Assembly (NCBI GenBank): GCA_009774395.1
Contig: VSNQ01000107.1
Span: 1 to 16,515 of the forward strand
Source: Lachnospiraceae bacterium
GTDB lineage: Bacteria; Bacillota; Clostridia; Lachnospirales; Lachnospiraceae
Length of the DNA: 16,515 nt
Direction of reading: 5' to 3'
Positions within the stretch are counted from its first letter, which is position 1; every line of letters starts with the position of its first letter. The translations under genes were made by a program, and so were the position numbers. Shown piece after piece: positions 1 through 6,776 of this stretch. Below the pieces are notes generated by a model. The model worked only from the letters and a program-made list of their open reading frames with translations. It had not been told where the DNA came from and ran no database searches.

Positions 1-21
1 AATTTGTACAATCATTTTAAG

Positions 22-30
22 ATTATACCA
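22..30 (-). promoter_or_regulatory. Possible extended -10 promoter reading out of the left edge
   Basis: On the minus strand a TATAAT box (22-27) is preceded directly by TGG, which fits an extended -10 element. No good -35 box lies 17 bases upstream because that region is a T-rich run. It would transcribe leftwards out of the window, just after the terminator of the spore-protein gene, so it may serve a gene that is not visible here. The region is very AT-rich and a chance match is possible. Confidence 0.35.
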
Positions 31-80
31 TACAACGAAAAAAAATAAAAGACTATAATTAAAAAACTTATTATGAAAAT

Positions 81-127
81 AAAAAACGACCGTGTACCAA
101 TCCCTTAGTACACGGCCGTCGTTTTTT
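81..127 (-). terminator. Intrinsic terminator after the spore-protein gene (bidirectional in form)
   Basis: Arms at 81-97 and 108-127 pair almost perfectly: 10 bp of AAAAAACGAC against GTCGTTTTTT, a 3-base bulge, then 7 bp of CGTGTAC against GTACACG, closing a 10-base loop. On the minus strand the hairpin ends in a run of six T, about 25 bases after the stop codon of the SASP gene. A matching A/T tract on the other side means it could stop transcription in both directions. Confidence 0.9.
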
Positions 128-151
128 TCAGTGTTTATTACACACTATTTC

Positions 152-355
152 TTATTTCAAAGATTCCTCATAGCTCTTTACCATACGTCTTACCATCTCG
201 CCGCCGATGCTGCCTGCTTCTCTAGATGTCAAGTCGCCGTTATAGCCTTCCTTTAAGTTAACACCCAATTCAGATGCAACCTCTGTTTTGAAACGATCTA
301 ATGCTGCCTTTGCTTCAGGAACTTCTACTCTGTTTGATCTGTTTTGTGATGACAT
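152..355 (-). CDS. Alpha/beta-type small acid-soluble spore protein (SASP)
   Basis: A 67-residue protein of the alpha/beta SASP family, which coats DNA in the dormant spore, protects it from UV and heat, and is degraded at germination to feed outgrowth. The N-terminal half contains TEVASELGV, which matches the recognition site of the germination protease GPR. The C-terminal half contains GDLTSREAGSIGGEMVRRMV, the conserved DNA-contact segment. Length is typical. Two ATG codons lie at 361 and 355. The GGAGG upstream stands only 3 bases from the first but 9 from the second, so 355 is preferred. Upstream in-frame codons back to 499 overlap the preceding gene and have no family similarity. The gene is followed by a strong terminator and is probably expressed separately in the forespore. 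It is direct evidence for a spore former. Confidence 0.95.
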   Translation of the reverse strand: MSSQNRSNRVEVPEAKAALDRFKTEVASELGVNLKEGYNGDLTSREAGSIGGEMVRRMVKSYEESLK

Positions 356-407
356 ATCCATACACCTCCGAAATAATTTTTTAATACTATTTAACAATCT
401 ATCTTCA

Positions 408-433
408 AAGATAAGCTTTTTATCGCTTATCTT
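408..433 (-). other. Perfect 9-bp hairpin between the HD-GYP gene and the SASP gene
   Basis: AAGATAAGC (408-416) and GCTTATCTT (425-433) form a perfect 9-bp stem with an 8-base loop. It lies after the HD-GYP stop codon and before the SASP start. The minus-strand 3' flank is only moderately T-rich, so it may be a weak terminator of the signalling operon or a structure in the SASP leader. Confidence 0.4.
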
Positions 434-438
434 AATCC

Positions 439-467
439 TAGTATTAGCGGAGATGAATGTTTTATGA
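439..467 (-). promoter_or_regulatory. Candidate forespore (sigma-G/F-like) promoter for the SASP gene
   Basis: On the minus strand TCATA (463-467) and AATACTA (439-445) are separated by 17 bases. The known sigma-G pattern is GHATR and CATNNTA with this spacing, so the match is 4 of 5 and 6 of 7. A forespore promoter is expected for a SASP gene, but the sequence is AT-rich and the predicted start lies about 77 bases from the ATG, so this is tentative. Confidence 0.25.
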
Positions 468-488
468 GTGGTAGATTTTTCTAAAAAA

Positions 489-1574
489 TCAAATACCATG
501 GAAATTACGGTATATTTTCATAAATACACGCACAATGTCCGGATCAAACATAATTCCAGCGTTTTCTTCAATATAAGTTAATGTTCTGTCCAGCGGAATC
601 GCGTTGCGGTAGCGCCTTTGATTAATCATTGCATCAAAAACATCCACAAGCTTCACAATACGAGCGGAAAGCGGAATTTCCTTGCCTTTCAATCCTTTAG
701 GATATCCTGATCCATCCCAATTCTCATGGTGATACCACGCAATGTCTATTGCCATACGCACAAAATCATTATACTCTGTACCATCATAAATATCGATCAA
801 CGTCTGAGCGCCGATTTCAGCGTGCGTCATAATTACTTTGCGCTCTTCTTCTGTCAAAGGTCCATTCTTTAATAAAATCGAATCGGGTATCATCACTTTG
901 CCAATATCATGCAGTCCTGCACTCGATTCAATGGTATCAATAAAATCATCACTGATTTCATCTTCAAACATCGGTGAAAACTGCATTCCAAGCGCCAAAA
1001 TCCTGCTGTTATACAAAATATTCTCGGAATGCGAACTGCCAATATTTTCCTTGCGCTCAATTAAACGTGCAAATGCTGTCATAATATTTTTCTGCTCTAT
1101 CCGCAGTTTCTCCATCTGCCGTGCCACCACAACACTTAAATTTCTGTTATTTTCTTCCAAATCCATTTGCATAGAATACAATTTTAAGTGTGTGGATATA
1201 CGCATCTCCACCTCTGTCTTATCAAAAGGTTTCGATATGTAATCTACTGCGCCCAGCGCAAACCCTTGGCTTAGATCGGATGCCCTATCCATAGCAGATA
1301 TAAAAATCACAGGGATATCCCTTGTATAAGGGTCTTTTTTCAGCATTGAACAGAACGAAAAACCGTCAATTTCCGGCATGGAAATATCAGACAAAATAAC
1401 CCTTGGAAGCTGATCGCTGTCCTGAATCATCTGCAGTGCTTCCTTGACGCTCTGTGCACATAACGGATAATATCCCATATCCTTAATAATTTCCTCAAGT
1501 ATTATCAGGTTTACCTCCACATCATCTACAATTAGTATCCTGATATCCCCTTTGAGTGTCTGCCCCATATCCAT
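489..1574 (-). CDS. Response regulator with HD-GYP c-di-GMP phosphodiesterase domain
   Basis: A 361-residue cytoplasmic protein. Residues 11-130 are a receiver domain with the acidic pair D17/D18, phospho-acceptor D63 (LSDISMPEIDG), S93 and K115, all intact. A helical linker (about 135-175) leads to an HD-GYP domain (about 175-361) with H182, the HD pair H222/D223 in AGLHDIGK, H251, H282/H283 and the GYP motif at 290-292. Proteins of this RpfG-like architecture hydrolyse cyclic di-GMP under control of phosphorylation. Its start lies one base after the stop of the PAS kinase gene, so the two are probably translated together and the kinase is the likely phosphate donor. A second ATG two codons in is an alternative start. 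The metal ligands look complete, so an active enzyme is expected; substrate is inferred from the family. Confidence 0.93.
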   Translation of the reverse strand: MDMGQTLKGDIRILIVDDVEVNLIILEEIIKDMGYYPLCAQSVKEALQMIQDSDQLPRVILSDISMPEIDGFSFCSMLKKDPYTRDIPVIFISAMDRASDLSQGFALGAVDYISKPFDKTEVEMRISTHLKLYSMQMDLEENNRNLSVVVARQMEKLRIEQKNIMTAFARLIERKENIGSSHSENILYNSRILALGMQFSPMFEDEISDDFIDTIESSAGLHDIGKVMIPDSILLKNGPLTEEERKVIMTHAEIGAQTLIDIYDGTEYNDFVRMAIDIAWYHHENWDGSGYPKGLKGKEIPLSARIVKLVDVFDAMINQRRYRNAIPLDRTLTYIEENAGIMFDPDIVRVFMKIYRNFHGI

Positions 1575-1575
1575 G

Positions 1576-3039
1576 TTAAATCACCAGCCCTTCCATCTCT
1601 TGAGCAAGTAATTCCTTGACCTTTGCGGCGCTTTCTCTTGATTTCTCAATATTGGACTTGCGGATCGCCATTTCCATACGAAACACTGCCCTCTGCAAAT
1701 CCTTAGAACCGCCTGCAAGAAGCTGCTTAATCATTGCCGCAAAACTCTCTGTCTTCTGCCAGTTATCCATATCCATACTGATGTTCATTTTTTCAAAATA
1801 TCGCTTCAGTTCACGGATATTAATTTCACTGCCGAACTCATACATTAAATCTTGCTCCGCCATTGATTTACTCTCTTTATTAGCAGGCTTCCATATCCTA
1901 ACGTTTGCTTCCGGTTCTGTATCTGTTTCTCCAGCCTTCTCCATTCTTAACTTAATCGTAAAAGAAAAATTGGAACCTTTTCCCTTCTCTCCATCTGCCC
2001 AAATTCTTCCATGCATCATATTGACAAGTTCTTTGGTAATGGAAAGTCCCAGCCCTGTGCCGCCGTATTTGCGTGTTACAGAGGCATCTACCTGCGAAAA
2101 GCTTTTAAACAACTTATCCTTATCCTCCAAAGAAAGACCAATACCAGTATCCACCACCATAAAAAATAGTTCAACTTCGTCATCTATCCTTGTATTTAAG
2201 GAAACCTCGATACCAACATATCCCTGCTCGGTAAATTTTACCGCATTAGAAACAAGATTGTTCAGTATCTGTGTAAGGCGCAGTTCATCACCAATCAGTC
2301 GATCCGGAATATCCTGCGACATATTTAATGTAAAGCGCAGGCCTTTGCGCATTGTCAGCATGGAAAACATTTTTTCTATTTTCTCCATAAACGCATAAAA
2401 AGAAAATGGGTTCTCATCGAGTTGGAACTTTCCAGCCTCGAGCTTTGAAAAATCCAAAATACTGTTGATAATCCCCTCCATCGTTATACAACAGTCATGA
2501 ATCAGCTTTAAATAATTTGCTTTCTGGAAATCCTTCTCCTGCTCCATAAGAAGTTCTGCATGACCTTTAATACCGTTTACCGGTGTGCGCAATTCATGTG
2601 TAACATTTGCCACAAACGCATCACGAGCCTTCATAGACTCTTTCATCTGTTGTGTCGCATCCTCTACCTTCCGTATGCTCTCCTTATACCGCGTCATATC
2701 AACCGCCGTTAAAATAAACTGTGCTTCGTCATAGTAATCTGTCGGCAAAATTCGTATTTCCACGGGAAAACACGTCTTGTTTCTTCTATACATAACGGTT
2801 TCGATCATATCCATATCACGATACATCGGCGCAAGCTGTATGCCCTCCGGTGTTTCTTCAAATGTATTTTGAAAAAGTTCCCCAATATAATGGCCTTTGA
2901 TCTCTTCCTTGCCATATCCTGTCAATTCCACAAGCCTGTCATTACAATATGCAATCACACCTTGACTGTTATATCGGATAACGCATTCTTGACAATGATT
3001 TAATACAAAGTAAAAAAATTCTTCCCGACTTTTCACCAT
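1576..3039 (-). CDS. Soluble PAS-domain sensor histidine kinase
   Basis: A 487-residue protein with no membrane segment. Order: PAS domain (about 10-118), short coiled linker, HisKA with H148 in the box THELRTPVNGIKGH, HATPase_c with the N-box around N265, G1 box DTGIGL (297-302), F-box FKSFSQVD and G2 box GGTGLGLS (326-333). The family autophosphorylates on the histidine and passes phosphate to a receiver. Residues about 395-487 form an extra helical tail whose size and position recall an Hpt domain, but there is no histidine in the expected place. The ATG follows the cheW stop codon directly, and the HD-GYP regulator begins one base after this gene's own stop, so it sits inside a tightly packed operon. 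Candidate targets are the HD-GYP receiver and the CheY-like protein. The PAS ligand is unknown. Confidence 0.92.
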   Translation of the reverse strand: MVKSREEFFYFVLNHCQECVIRYNSQGVIAYCNDRLVELTGYGKEEIKGHYIGELFQNTFEETPEGIQLAPMYRDMDMIETVMYRRNKTCFPVEIRILPTDYYDEAQFILTAVDMTRYKESIRKVEDATQQMKESMKARDAFVANVTHELRTPVNGIKGHAELLMEQEKDFQKANYLKLIHDCCITMEGIINSILDFSKLEAGKFQLDENPFSFYAFMEKIEKMFSMLTMRKGLRFTLNMSQDIPDRLIGDELRLTQILNNLVSNAVKFTEQGYVGIEVSLNTRIDDEVELFFMVVDTGIGLSLEDKDKLFKSFSQVDASVTRKYGGTGLGLSITKELVNMMHGRIWADGEKGKGSNFSFTIKLRMEKAGETDTEPEANVRIWKPANKESKSMAEQDLMYEFGSEINIRELKRYFEKMNISMDMDNWQKTESFAAMIKQLLAGGSKDLQRAVFRMEMAIRKSNIEKSRESAAKVKELLAQEMEGLVI

Positions 3040-3552
3040 TTATTCTTCCTCATCATTTTCCTGCCTGTCAAGGAAATCAAGGGCGTCGTCGCTCAACAGC
3101 TTTACCGGATCCAGCAGCAGCTTTACGCTGTCCCCTATCTTCCCAATGCCTCTAATAAACTTGCTTTGCGCTGCACCGCGGTTGTTATTAGGAGGCGGCA
3201 GAATATCCTCCTCATCTATGGATACCACCTCCGCAATATTCTCTATAATCAATCCTACTTCAACACCATGCACCTCCACTACAATAATGCAGGTACGGTC
3301 ATTGTACGTAAACGCTTCTTTACCAAAGCGATCCGCCACATCAATTACGGGAATAATTTTTCCGCGCAGATTGATCAGCCCTTTAATAAAATGTTCTACC
3401 TCTGGAATCGGCGCTACGGGCTGCATTTGTATAATCTCATTGACATATTTCAACTCAATGCCAAATACATCATTACCAACAGAAAATGTCATATATTTTC
3501 CAAGCCTAATATCCTGCTGCTCCAATTCAAGTTCTTCTAAATTTTCTTCCAT
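3040..3552 (-). CDS. cheW: CheW-like chemotaxis coupling protein
   Basis: A 170-residue CheW-domain protein. After an acidic N-terminal stretch, the domain runs from about residue 19 to 160, with the family landmarks YMTFSVGNDVFGIEL, the segment IPEVEHFIKGLINLRGKIIPVID and the later VGLIIENIAEVVSI. CheW bridges chemoreceptors and CheA in the signalling array. The C terminus ends in an acidic tail. An AGGGA stands 6 bases before the ATG and an AAGGAG slightly further up. It abuts the PAS kinase gene with no gap. No receptor or CheA is encoded nearby, so its array partners must lie elsewhere, or it couples to something unusual. Confidence 0.93.
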   Translation of the reverse strand: MEENLEELELEQQDIRLGKYMTFSVGNDVFGIELKYVNEIIQMQPVAPIPEVEHFIKGLINLRGKIIPVIDVADRFGKEAFTYNDRTCIIVVEVHGVEVGLIIENIAEVVSIDEEDILPPPNNNRGAAQSKFIRGIGKIGDSVKLLLDPVKLLSDDALDFLDRQENDEEE

Positions 3553-3597
3553 ACAAATCCCTGCTCCTTAAAATATAACTTCACTGCCTTTGCCCTC

Positions 3598-3990
3598 TTA
3601 AACCAGTCCAATCATCTCCAATGTATTTTTGAGTTTATCCATATCGATGGGTTTTGCGCAATATACAGTACAGCCGAGTTCAAACGCTTTCTTTACATTC
3701 TTCTGCTCGTTTAGCGCAGTAGTCATAATAATCTTTACCATTTCCTCCTCTGGTATATTATGTTCACGTTCAATATCGCGGATATTCTTGAGTGCCTGAT
3801 ACCCATCCATAATCGGCATCATTACGTCAAGACAAATTAAATCATAAGGGTCACCGTCTTCTAGTGCCATCATAAAAGCGTCAATCGCCTCCATACCGTC
3901 CACCGTTACATCGCATTCACCATACTCTGACAGAAATTTTAAAATCACCTTTCTGCTGGCAAAATCATCCTCTGCAATTAAAATTCTCAT
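3598..3990 (-). CDS. CheY-like stand-alone receiver protein
   Basis: A 130-residue single receiver domain. It carries the acidic pair D8/D9, phospho-acceptor D55 in CLDVMMPIMDG, T90/T91 and K113 in AKPID, so it should be phosphorylatable. There is no output domain, as in CheY and Spo0F. The start is supported by a strong GGAGG seven bases upstream of the ATG. It is the first gene after a 127-bp gap below cheB and lies 45 bp before cheW. The neighbours suggest a chemotaxis-type or phosphorelay role. The long insertion around residues 70-85 (IEREHNIPEEEM) differs from motor-binding CheY of enteric bacteria, so action on the flagellar switch is not assured. Confidence 0.9.
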   Translation of the reverse strand: MRILIAEDDFASRKVILKFLSEYGECDVTVDGMEAIDAFMMALEDGDPYDLICLDVMMPIMDGYQALKNIRDIEREHNIPEEEMVKIIMTTALNEQKNVKKAFELGCTVYCAKPIDMDKLKNTLEMIGLV

Positions 3991-4020
3991 TGCTGCTCCT
4001 CCTCTTTCTAAAGTTCATAA

Positions 4021-4054
4021 TTTAATAATATTAAATCAATTTATTTAATAAATT
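4021..4054. repeat. Two adjacent perfect inverted repeats in the cheB-cheY gap
   Basis: TTTAATA-A-TATTAAA (4021-4035) and AATTTATT-T-AATAAATT (4038-4054) are two perfect inverted repeats, each with a one-base centre, three bases apart, in the 127-bp gap upstream of the CheY-like gene. The form suits binding of a dimeric regulator. The gap is composed almost only of A and T, where such palindromes arise easily by chance. No convincing sigma-A promoter was found in the gap. Confidence 0.3.
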
Positions 4055-4117
4055 AATTAGTTCTTAGATTAATATGTTCTTAAACTTATATACAAATACT
4101 ATATTTTGCAACCTTTT

Positions 4118-5155
4118 TCAATACTTTTTATCAAGTTCATAATAAATTTTTTGTGAAATCTGCTCTAACGGTACTTGTACTGTAACAGCTCCGATATCAA
4201 AGGCCGCTTTGGGCATCCCATAAACAATACAAGATTTCTCATCTTGACCAATTGTATATGCTCCTGCTTTTCTCATTTCCAGAAGTCCTTGCGCGCCATC
4301 TCTACCCATGCCTGTCAGGAGTACGCCGATTGCATCTTTTCCGGCAACCCTTGCAACGGACTCGAACAATACATCAACCGAAGGACAGTGCCCGCTTACT
4401 TTTGGTCCCACATGACACTCTACCTGATACTGATGATTTATTTTAACAATACGCATTTGTTTATCTCCGGGTGCTAAAAGCACCTGTCCGCGCTGAACAA
4501 TATCTCCGGTCTTTGCCTCCTTAACAGATACATCGCATTCGTTATCAAGACGTTTGGCATACATCTGCGTATACCCTTCTGGCATATGCTGCACAATTAC
4601 AATGCCTGGTGCATCCTTGTGTATCCCTTGCATTACTGTGACAAGCGCTTCCGTCCCTCCAGTAGAAGCACCGATTGCAATAATATTCCGAGAATAAGCA
4701 GCATCTGCGGACTGGAATTCATGTACATGATGTGAAGCCATTCCGGTTAGCATATCCAAATTGGGATACACCGCTTTCTTTATCCGATATCCAATATTAT
4801 CATAAACCAGCCGTTCTATTAAACTTCCACCATTTGTTTCATGCTCATTAAATGCTACAAAATCTGCTGCCCCCGCGTCATACGCCTTATCTTTATAACG
4901 GGAATCAGCAAGCATCACAGCGGGAATATGATACTGTGGTATCAGTCGTTCCAAAAATGTTACACCAGACATACGCGGAAGATCATTGCCCAAAAGCATA
5001 ACATCTGGCTCATATTTTATAATTTTATCTCGCGCAGAATAGGCATCCCGCGCTTCCGCTACAAGCACTAAACTGTTATCTGTTTCCAGAACTTTCCTTA
5101 AAGCACAGCCTAACTCAAAACTTCCCGTCACTACCAACAGCTTCAATTTTCTCAT
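4118..5155 (-). CDS. cheB: CheB-type protein-glutamate methylesterase with degenerate receiver domain
   Basis: A 345-residue protein with the classic CheB layout: receiver (about 1-110), linker, and methylesterase/deamidase domain (about 155-340). The catalytic triad is complete and at the usual numbers: S164 in GASTGGT, H190 in VQHMP and D286 in GMGRDG. It should remove methyl groups from chemoreceptors, opposing CheR. The receiver, in contrast, has lost its phosphorylation chemistry: the acidic pair is T10/G11, the phospho-acceptor position is G56 (LLGNDLPRMSG instead of LDxxMPRMDG), and the conserved KP is replaced by FN at 102-103. The domain keeps its length and other hydrophobic core residues, so it is not simply decaying. 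GAGG lies 9 bases before the ATG. The gene follows cheR by 15 bp. Confidence 0.94.
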   Translation of the reverse strand: MRKLKLLVVTGSFELGCALRKVLETDNSLVLVAEARDAYSARDKIIKYEPDVMLLGNDLPRMSGVTFLERLIPQYHIPAVMLADSRYKDKAYDAGAADFVAFNEHETNGGSLIERLVYDNIGYRIKKAVYPNLDMLTGMASHHVHEFQSADAAYSRNIIAIGASTGGTEALVTVMQGIHKDAPGIVIVQHMPEGYTQMYAKRLDNECDVSVKEAKTGDIVQRGQVLLAPGDKQMRIVKINHQYQVECHVGPKVSGHCPSVDVLFESVARVAGKDAIGVLLTGMGRDGAQGLLEMRKAGAYTIGQDEKSCIVYGMPKAAFDIGAVTVQVPLEQISQKIYYELDKKY

Positions 5156-5170
5156 ACTCTGTTTCCTCGT

Positions 5171-5968
5171 TTATTTTCTATATATTGAAGGCTGAATATA
5201 ACGAAATCTTGTATTGGTCTGTCCAATAGACTCCGTAGAACCAATAAACAAGTATCCGCCGGGCTCCATTTTATCATAAATATTATTGAGCAGCCGCTCC
5301 TTGGTTGCATCCTCGAAATAGATCATAACATTTCGAATAAAGACAACATGAAGTGGTTTACGGAATGGCAGCTGATTCATTAAGTTAAACTGCCTAAATA
5401 TCACTTCTTTCTTTAATTCATCCTTTACTCTATATTGGGTAGGACTGATACTTTTGAAAAATCTGCGCACATACTGCTGTGGAAGCTGTTCGACGGATTC
5501 CTTTGTATATACGCCGCGCTGCGCCTTCTCAAGAACGTTTGTATCAATATCTGTCGCTAAGATTTTGGTATCCCAATTGGAATGCTCCATTCCTAGGAAA
5601 TCCATACAAAGCATCGCAAGCGTATACGGTTCCTCTCCTGTGGAAGACGCTGCACACCAAATCCTCCAATCCCTTGTTTTTTGTTTTAGCTTTGGCATCA
5701 CTTGTTCTCTTAAATATAAAAACTGCTCATATTCCCGCCAGAAAAAAGTATGATTTGTGGTAAGAGCATTCATTAAATGGTTTGCTTCTTTGCCTGTAGG
5801 ATATTTCTCTACCAAATCCATAAATTCATTATAGGAATGATAGCCGTTTCTTTGCAGATAATTCCCCAGCCGCCCTTGAATCAGCACTTTTTTCTCTGTA
5901 AGGTTAATACCTGCCTTTTTCTTAATGTATTTTGTTATCCGTTCAAACTCCTGTTCTGTAATTACCAT
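5171..5968 (-). CDS. cheR: CheR-type chemoreceptor methyltransferase
   Basis: A 265-residue protein of the CheR family, which methylates glutamates of chemoreceptors using S-adenosylmethionine. The N-terminal helical domain (1-75) is followed by TTNHTFFWRE, the SAM-binding loop WCAASSTGEEPYTLAML (about 104-120), the acidic ATDID (138-142) and the motif FIRNVMIYF (210-218). Length is usual for the family. No pentapeptide-binding or TPR extension is seen. An AAGG sits about 7 bases before the ATG. It is the first gene of the chemosensory block, 15 bp ahead of cheB, with a consensus promoter about 75 bp upstream. Confidence 0.95.
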   Translation of the reverse strand: MVITEQEFERITKYIKKKAGINLTEKKVLIQGRLGNYLQRNGYHSYNEFMDLVEKYPTGKEANHLMNALTTNHTFFWREYEQFLYLREQVMPKLKQKTRDWRIWCAASSTGEEPYTLAMLCMDFLGMEHSNWDTKILATDIDTNVLEKAQRGVYTKESVEQLPQQYVRRFFKSISPTQYRVKDELKKEVIFRQFNLMNQLPFRKPLHVVFIRNVMIYFEDATKERLLNNIYDKMEPGGYLFIGSTESIGQTNTRFRYIQPSIYRK

Positions 5969-6043
5969 TTCAAAACCTTCTTACTAAATTTCCCTAATAT
6001 CATATAATAAACATATATTATTTCAATGTACACATTTTGTTTT

Positions 6044-6072
6044 ATTATAGCATTATCCTTCTCCATTGTCAA
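6044..6072 (-). promoter_or_regulatory. Consensus sigma-A promoter of the cheR operon
   Basis: On the minus strand TTGACA (6067-6072) and TATAAT (6044-6049) are separated by exactly 17 bases. TGC directly before the -10 box gives an extended -10 element. This is a perfect housekeeping promoter, about 75 bp before the cheR start. The operon is therefore not obviously under the flagellar sigma-D, whose GCCGATAT box is absent here. Confidence 0.8.
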
Positions 6073-6117
6073 AATAGTTGTGCATAAATCCCATAATTAT
6101 AAAAACGAAGTCTAAGA

Positions 6118-6146
6118 TCTATAAATTTTATCTTAACATTTGTCAA
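6118..6146 (-). promoter_or_regulatory. Second, upstream promoter candidate for cheR
   Basis: On the minus strand a perfect TTGACA (6141-6146) stands 17 bases from TATAGA (6118-6123), 74 bp upstream of the stronger promoter. It lies just after the stop codon of the Uma2 gene. The -10 box matches 4 of 6. Confidence 0.5.
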
Positions 6147-6162
6147 TATATCATTTTTGATT

Positions 6163-6711
6163 CTACATCACCTGAATCGAAAACCCCTCATAAATGCCTA
6201 CTGGAATATTCTCTCCGAAAGAATACTGTTCCGTTGTTTCCTTTTCAAATCCATATACAGTAACCAGTTCTCTCGATGGGTCTACAATCCAATATTCACG
6301 CACATCTGCGTTGCTGTATTTCAAAAGCTTTATAAGATAATCCATCTGTTTATTTCTTGGGGACACCACCTCGATAATCCAATCCGGCGCACCGTGACAG
6401 CCCTTCTCATCCAGCTTGGAAGTATCACAGATTACAGAAATATCAGGTTCGACATAATTGCTGTCGTCATTATTTAAAAACACAGCAAACGGCGCAACAT
6501 AAACCTCACAGTTACCCTTATTCGCCTCAATATAATTAACTATTGTTTGATATAATTTCCCACAAACCCGCTGGTGGCTTCTGCTTGGCGGCGCCATATA
6601 ATAAATCTGCCCATTAATCAGTTCCGCACGCTCTCCCTCCGGCAGGGCATAAATATCCTCAACCGTATAACCTTCCTTTGTATCAACATCTTCTTTCCTC
6701 AATGCTGTCAT
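6163..6711 (-). CDS. Uma2-family (DUF820) PD-(D/E)XK nuclease-fold protein
   Basis: A 182-residue protein of the Uma2/DUF820 family, which has a PD-(D/E)XK nuclease fold. Landmarks are the start of the domain near GYTVEDIYALP, AELINGQIYYMAPPS (30-43), YVEPDISVI with D90, DWIIEVVSP with E114, then D124, K128 and Y132, and EYWIVDP (139-145). These match the conserved acidic and lysine residues of the family. Biological function is poorly known; Uma2 genes are widespread and often multicopy in cyanobacteria and some Firmicutes. A strong GGAGG stands 7 bases before the ATG. The gene lies 65 bp after the PfpI-like gene, with a hairpin in between, so transcription may be joint or separate. Confidence 0.9.
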   Translation of the reverse strand: MTALRKEDVDTKEGYTVEDIYALPEGERAELINGQIYYMAPPSRSHQRVCGKLYQTIVNYIEANKGNCEVYVAPFAVFLNNDDSNYVEPDISVICDTSKLDEKGCHGAPDWIIEVVSPRNKQMDYLIKLLKYSNADVREYWIVDPSRELVTVYGFEKETTEQYSFGENIPVGIYEGFSIQVM

Positions 6712-6750
6712 ACGTTCTCCTCCCTATATTGACACTTCTGATACCCAAAC

Positions 6751-6771
6751 CCGTAAGCAGGCAGCTTGCGG
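6751..6771 (-). other. Hairpin between the DJ-1/PfpI gene and the Uma2 gene
   Basis: CCGTAAGC (6751-6758) and GCTTGCGG (6764-6771) pair over 8 positions, one being a G-T pair, around a 5-base loop. It begins 6 bases after the DJ-1/PfpI stop codon. On the minus strand it is followed by GTTTGGG, not a T run, so it is a weak terminator or processing signal at best. Confidence 0.4.
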
Positions 6772-6776
6772 ACAGT

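Noticed and set aside
356..499. N-terminal extension of the spore protein ORF to 499
   Set aside because: No family similarity, overlaps the HD-GYP gene, and the only strong ribosome site is just before 361/355.
1616..2398. 260-codon plus-strand ORF opposite the PAS kinase gene
   Set aside because: Antisense shadow of a clearly coding gene; low-complexity composition and no ribosome site.
5969..6162. Possible riboswitch in the cheR leader
   Set aside because: The leader is short and AT-rich, with no recognisable c-di-GMP or other riboswitch core; only promoters are supported.
6078..6477. Two overlapping plus-strand ORFs opposite the Uma2 gene and its flank
   Set aside because: Antisense to a recognised protein and across the cheR promoter region; no supporting ribosome site.
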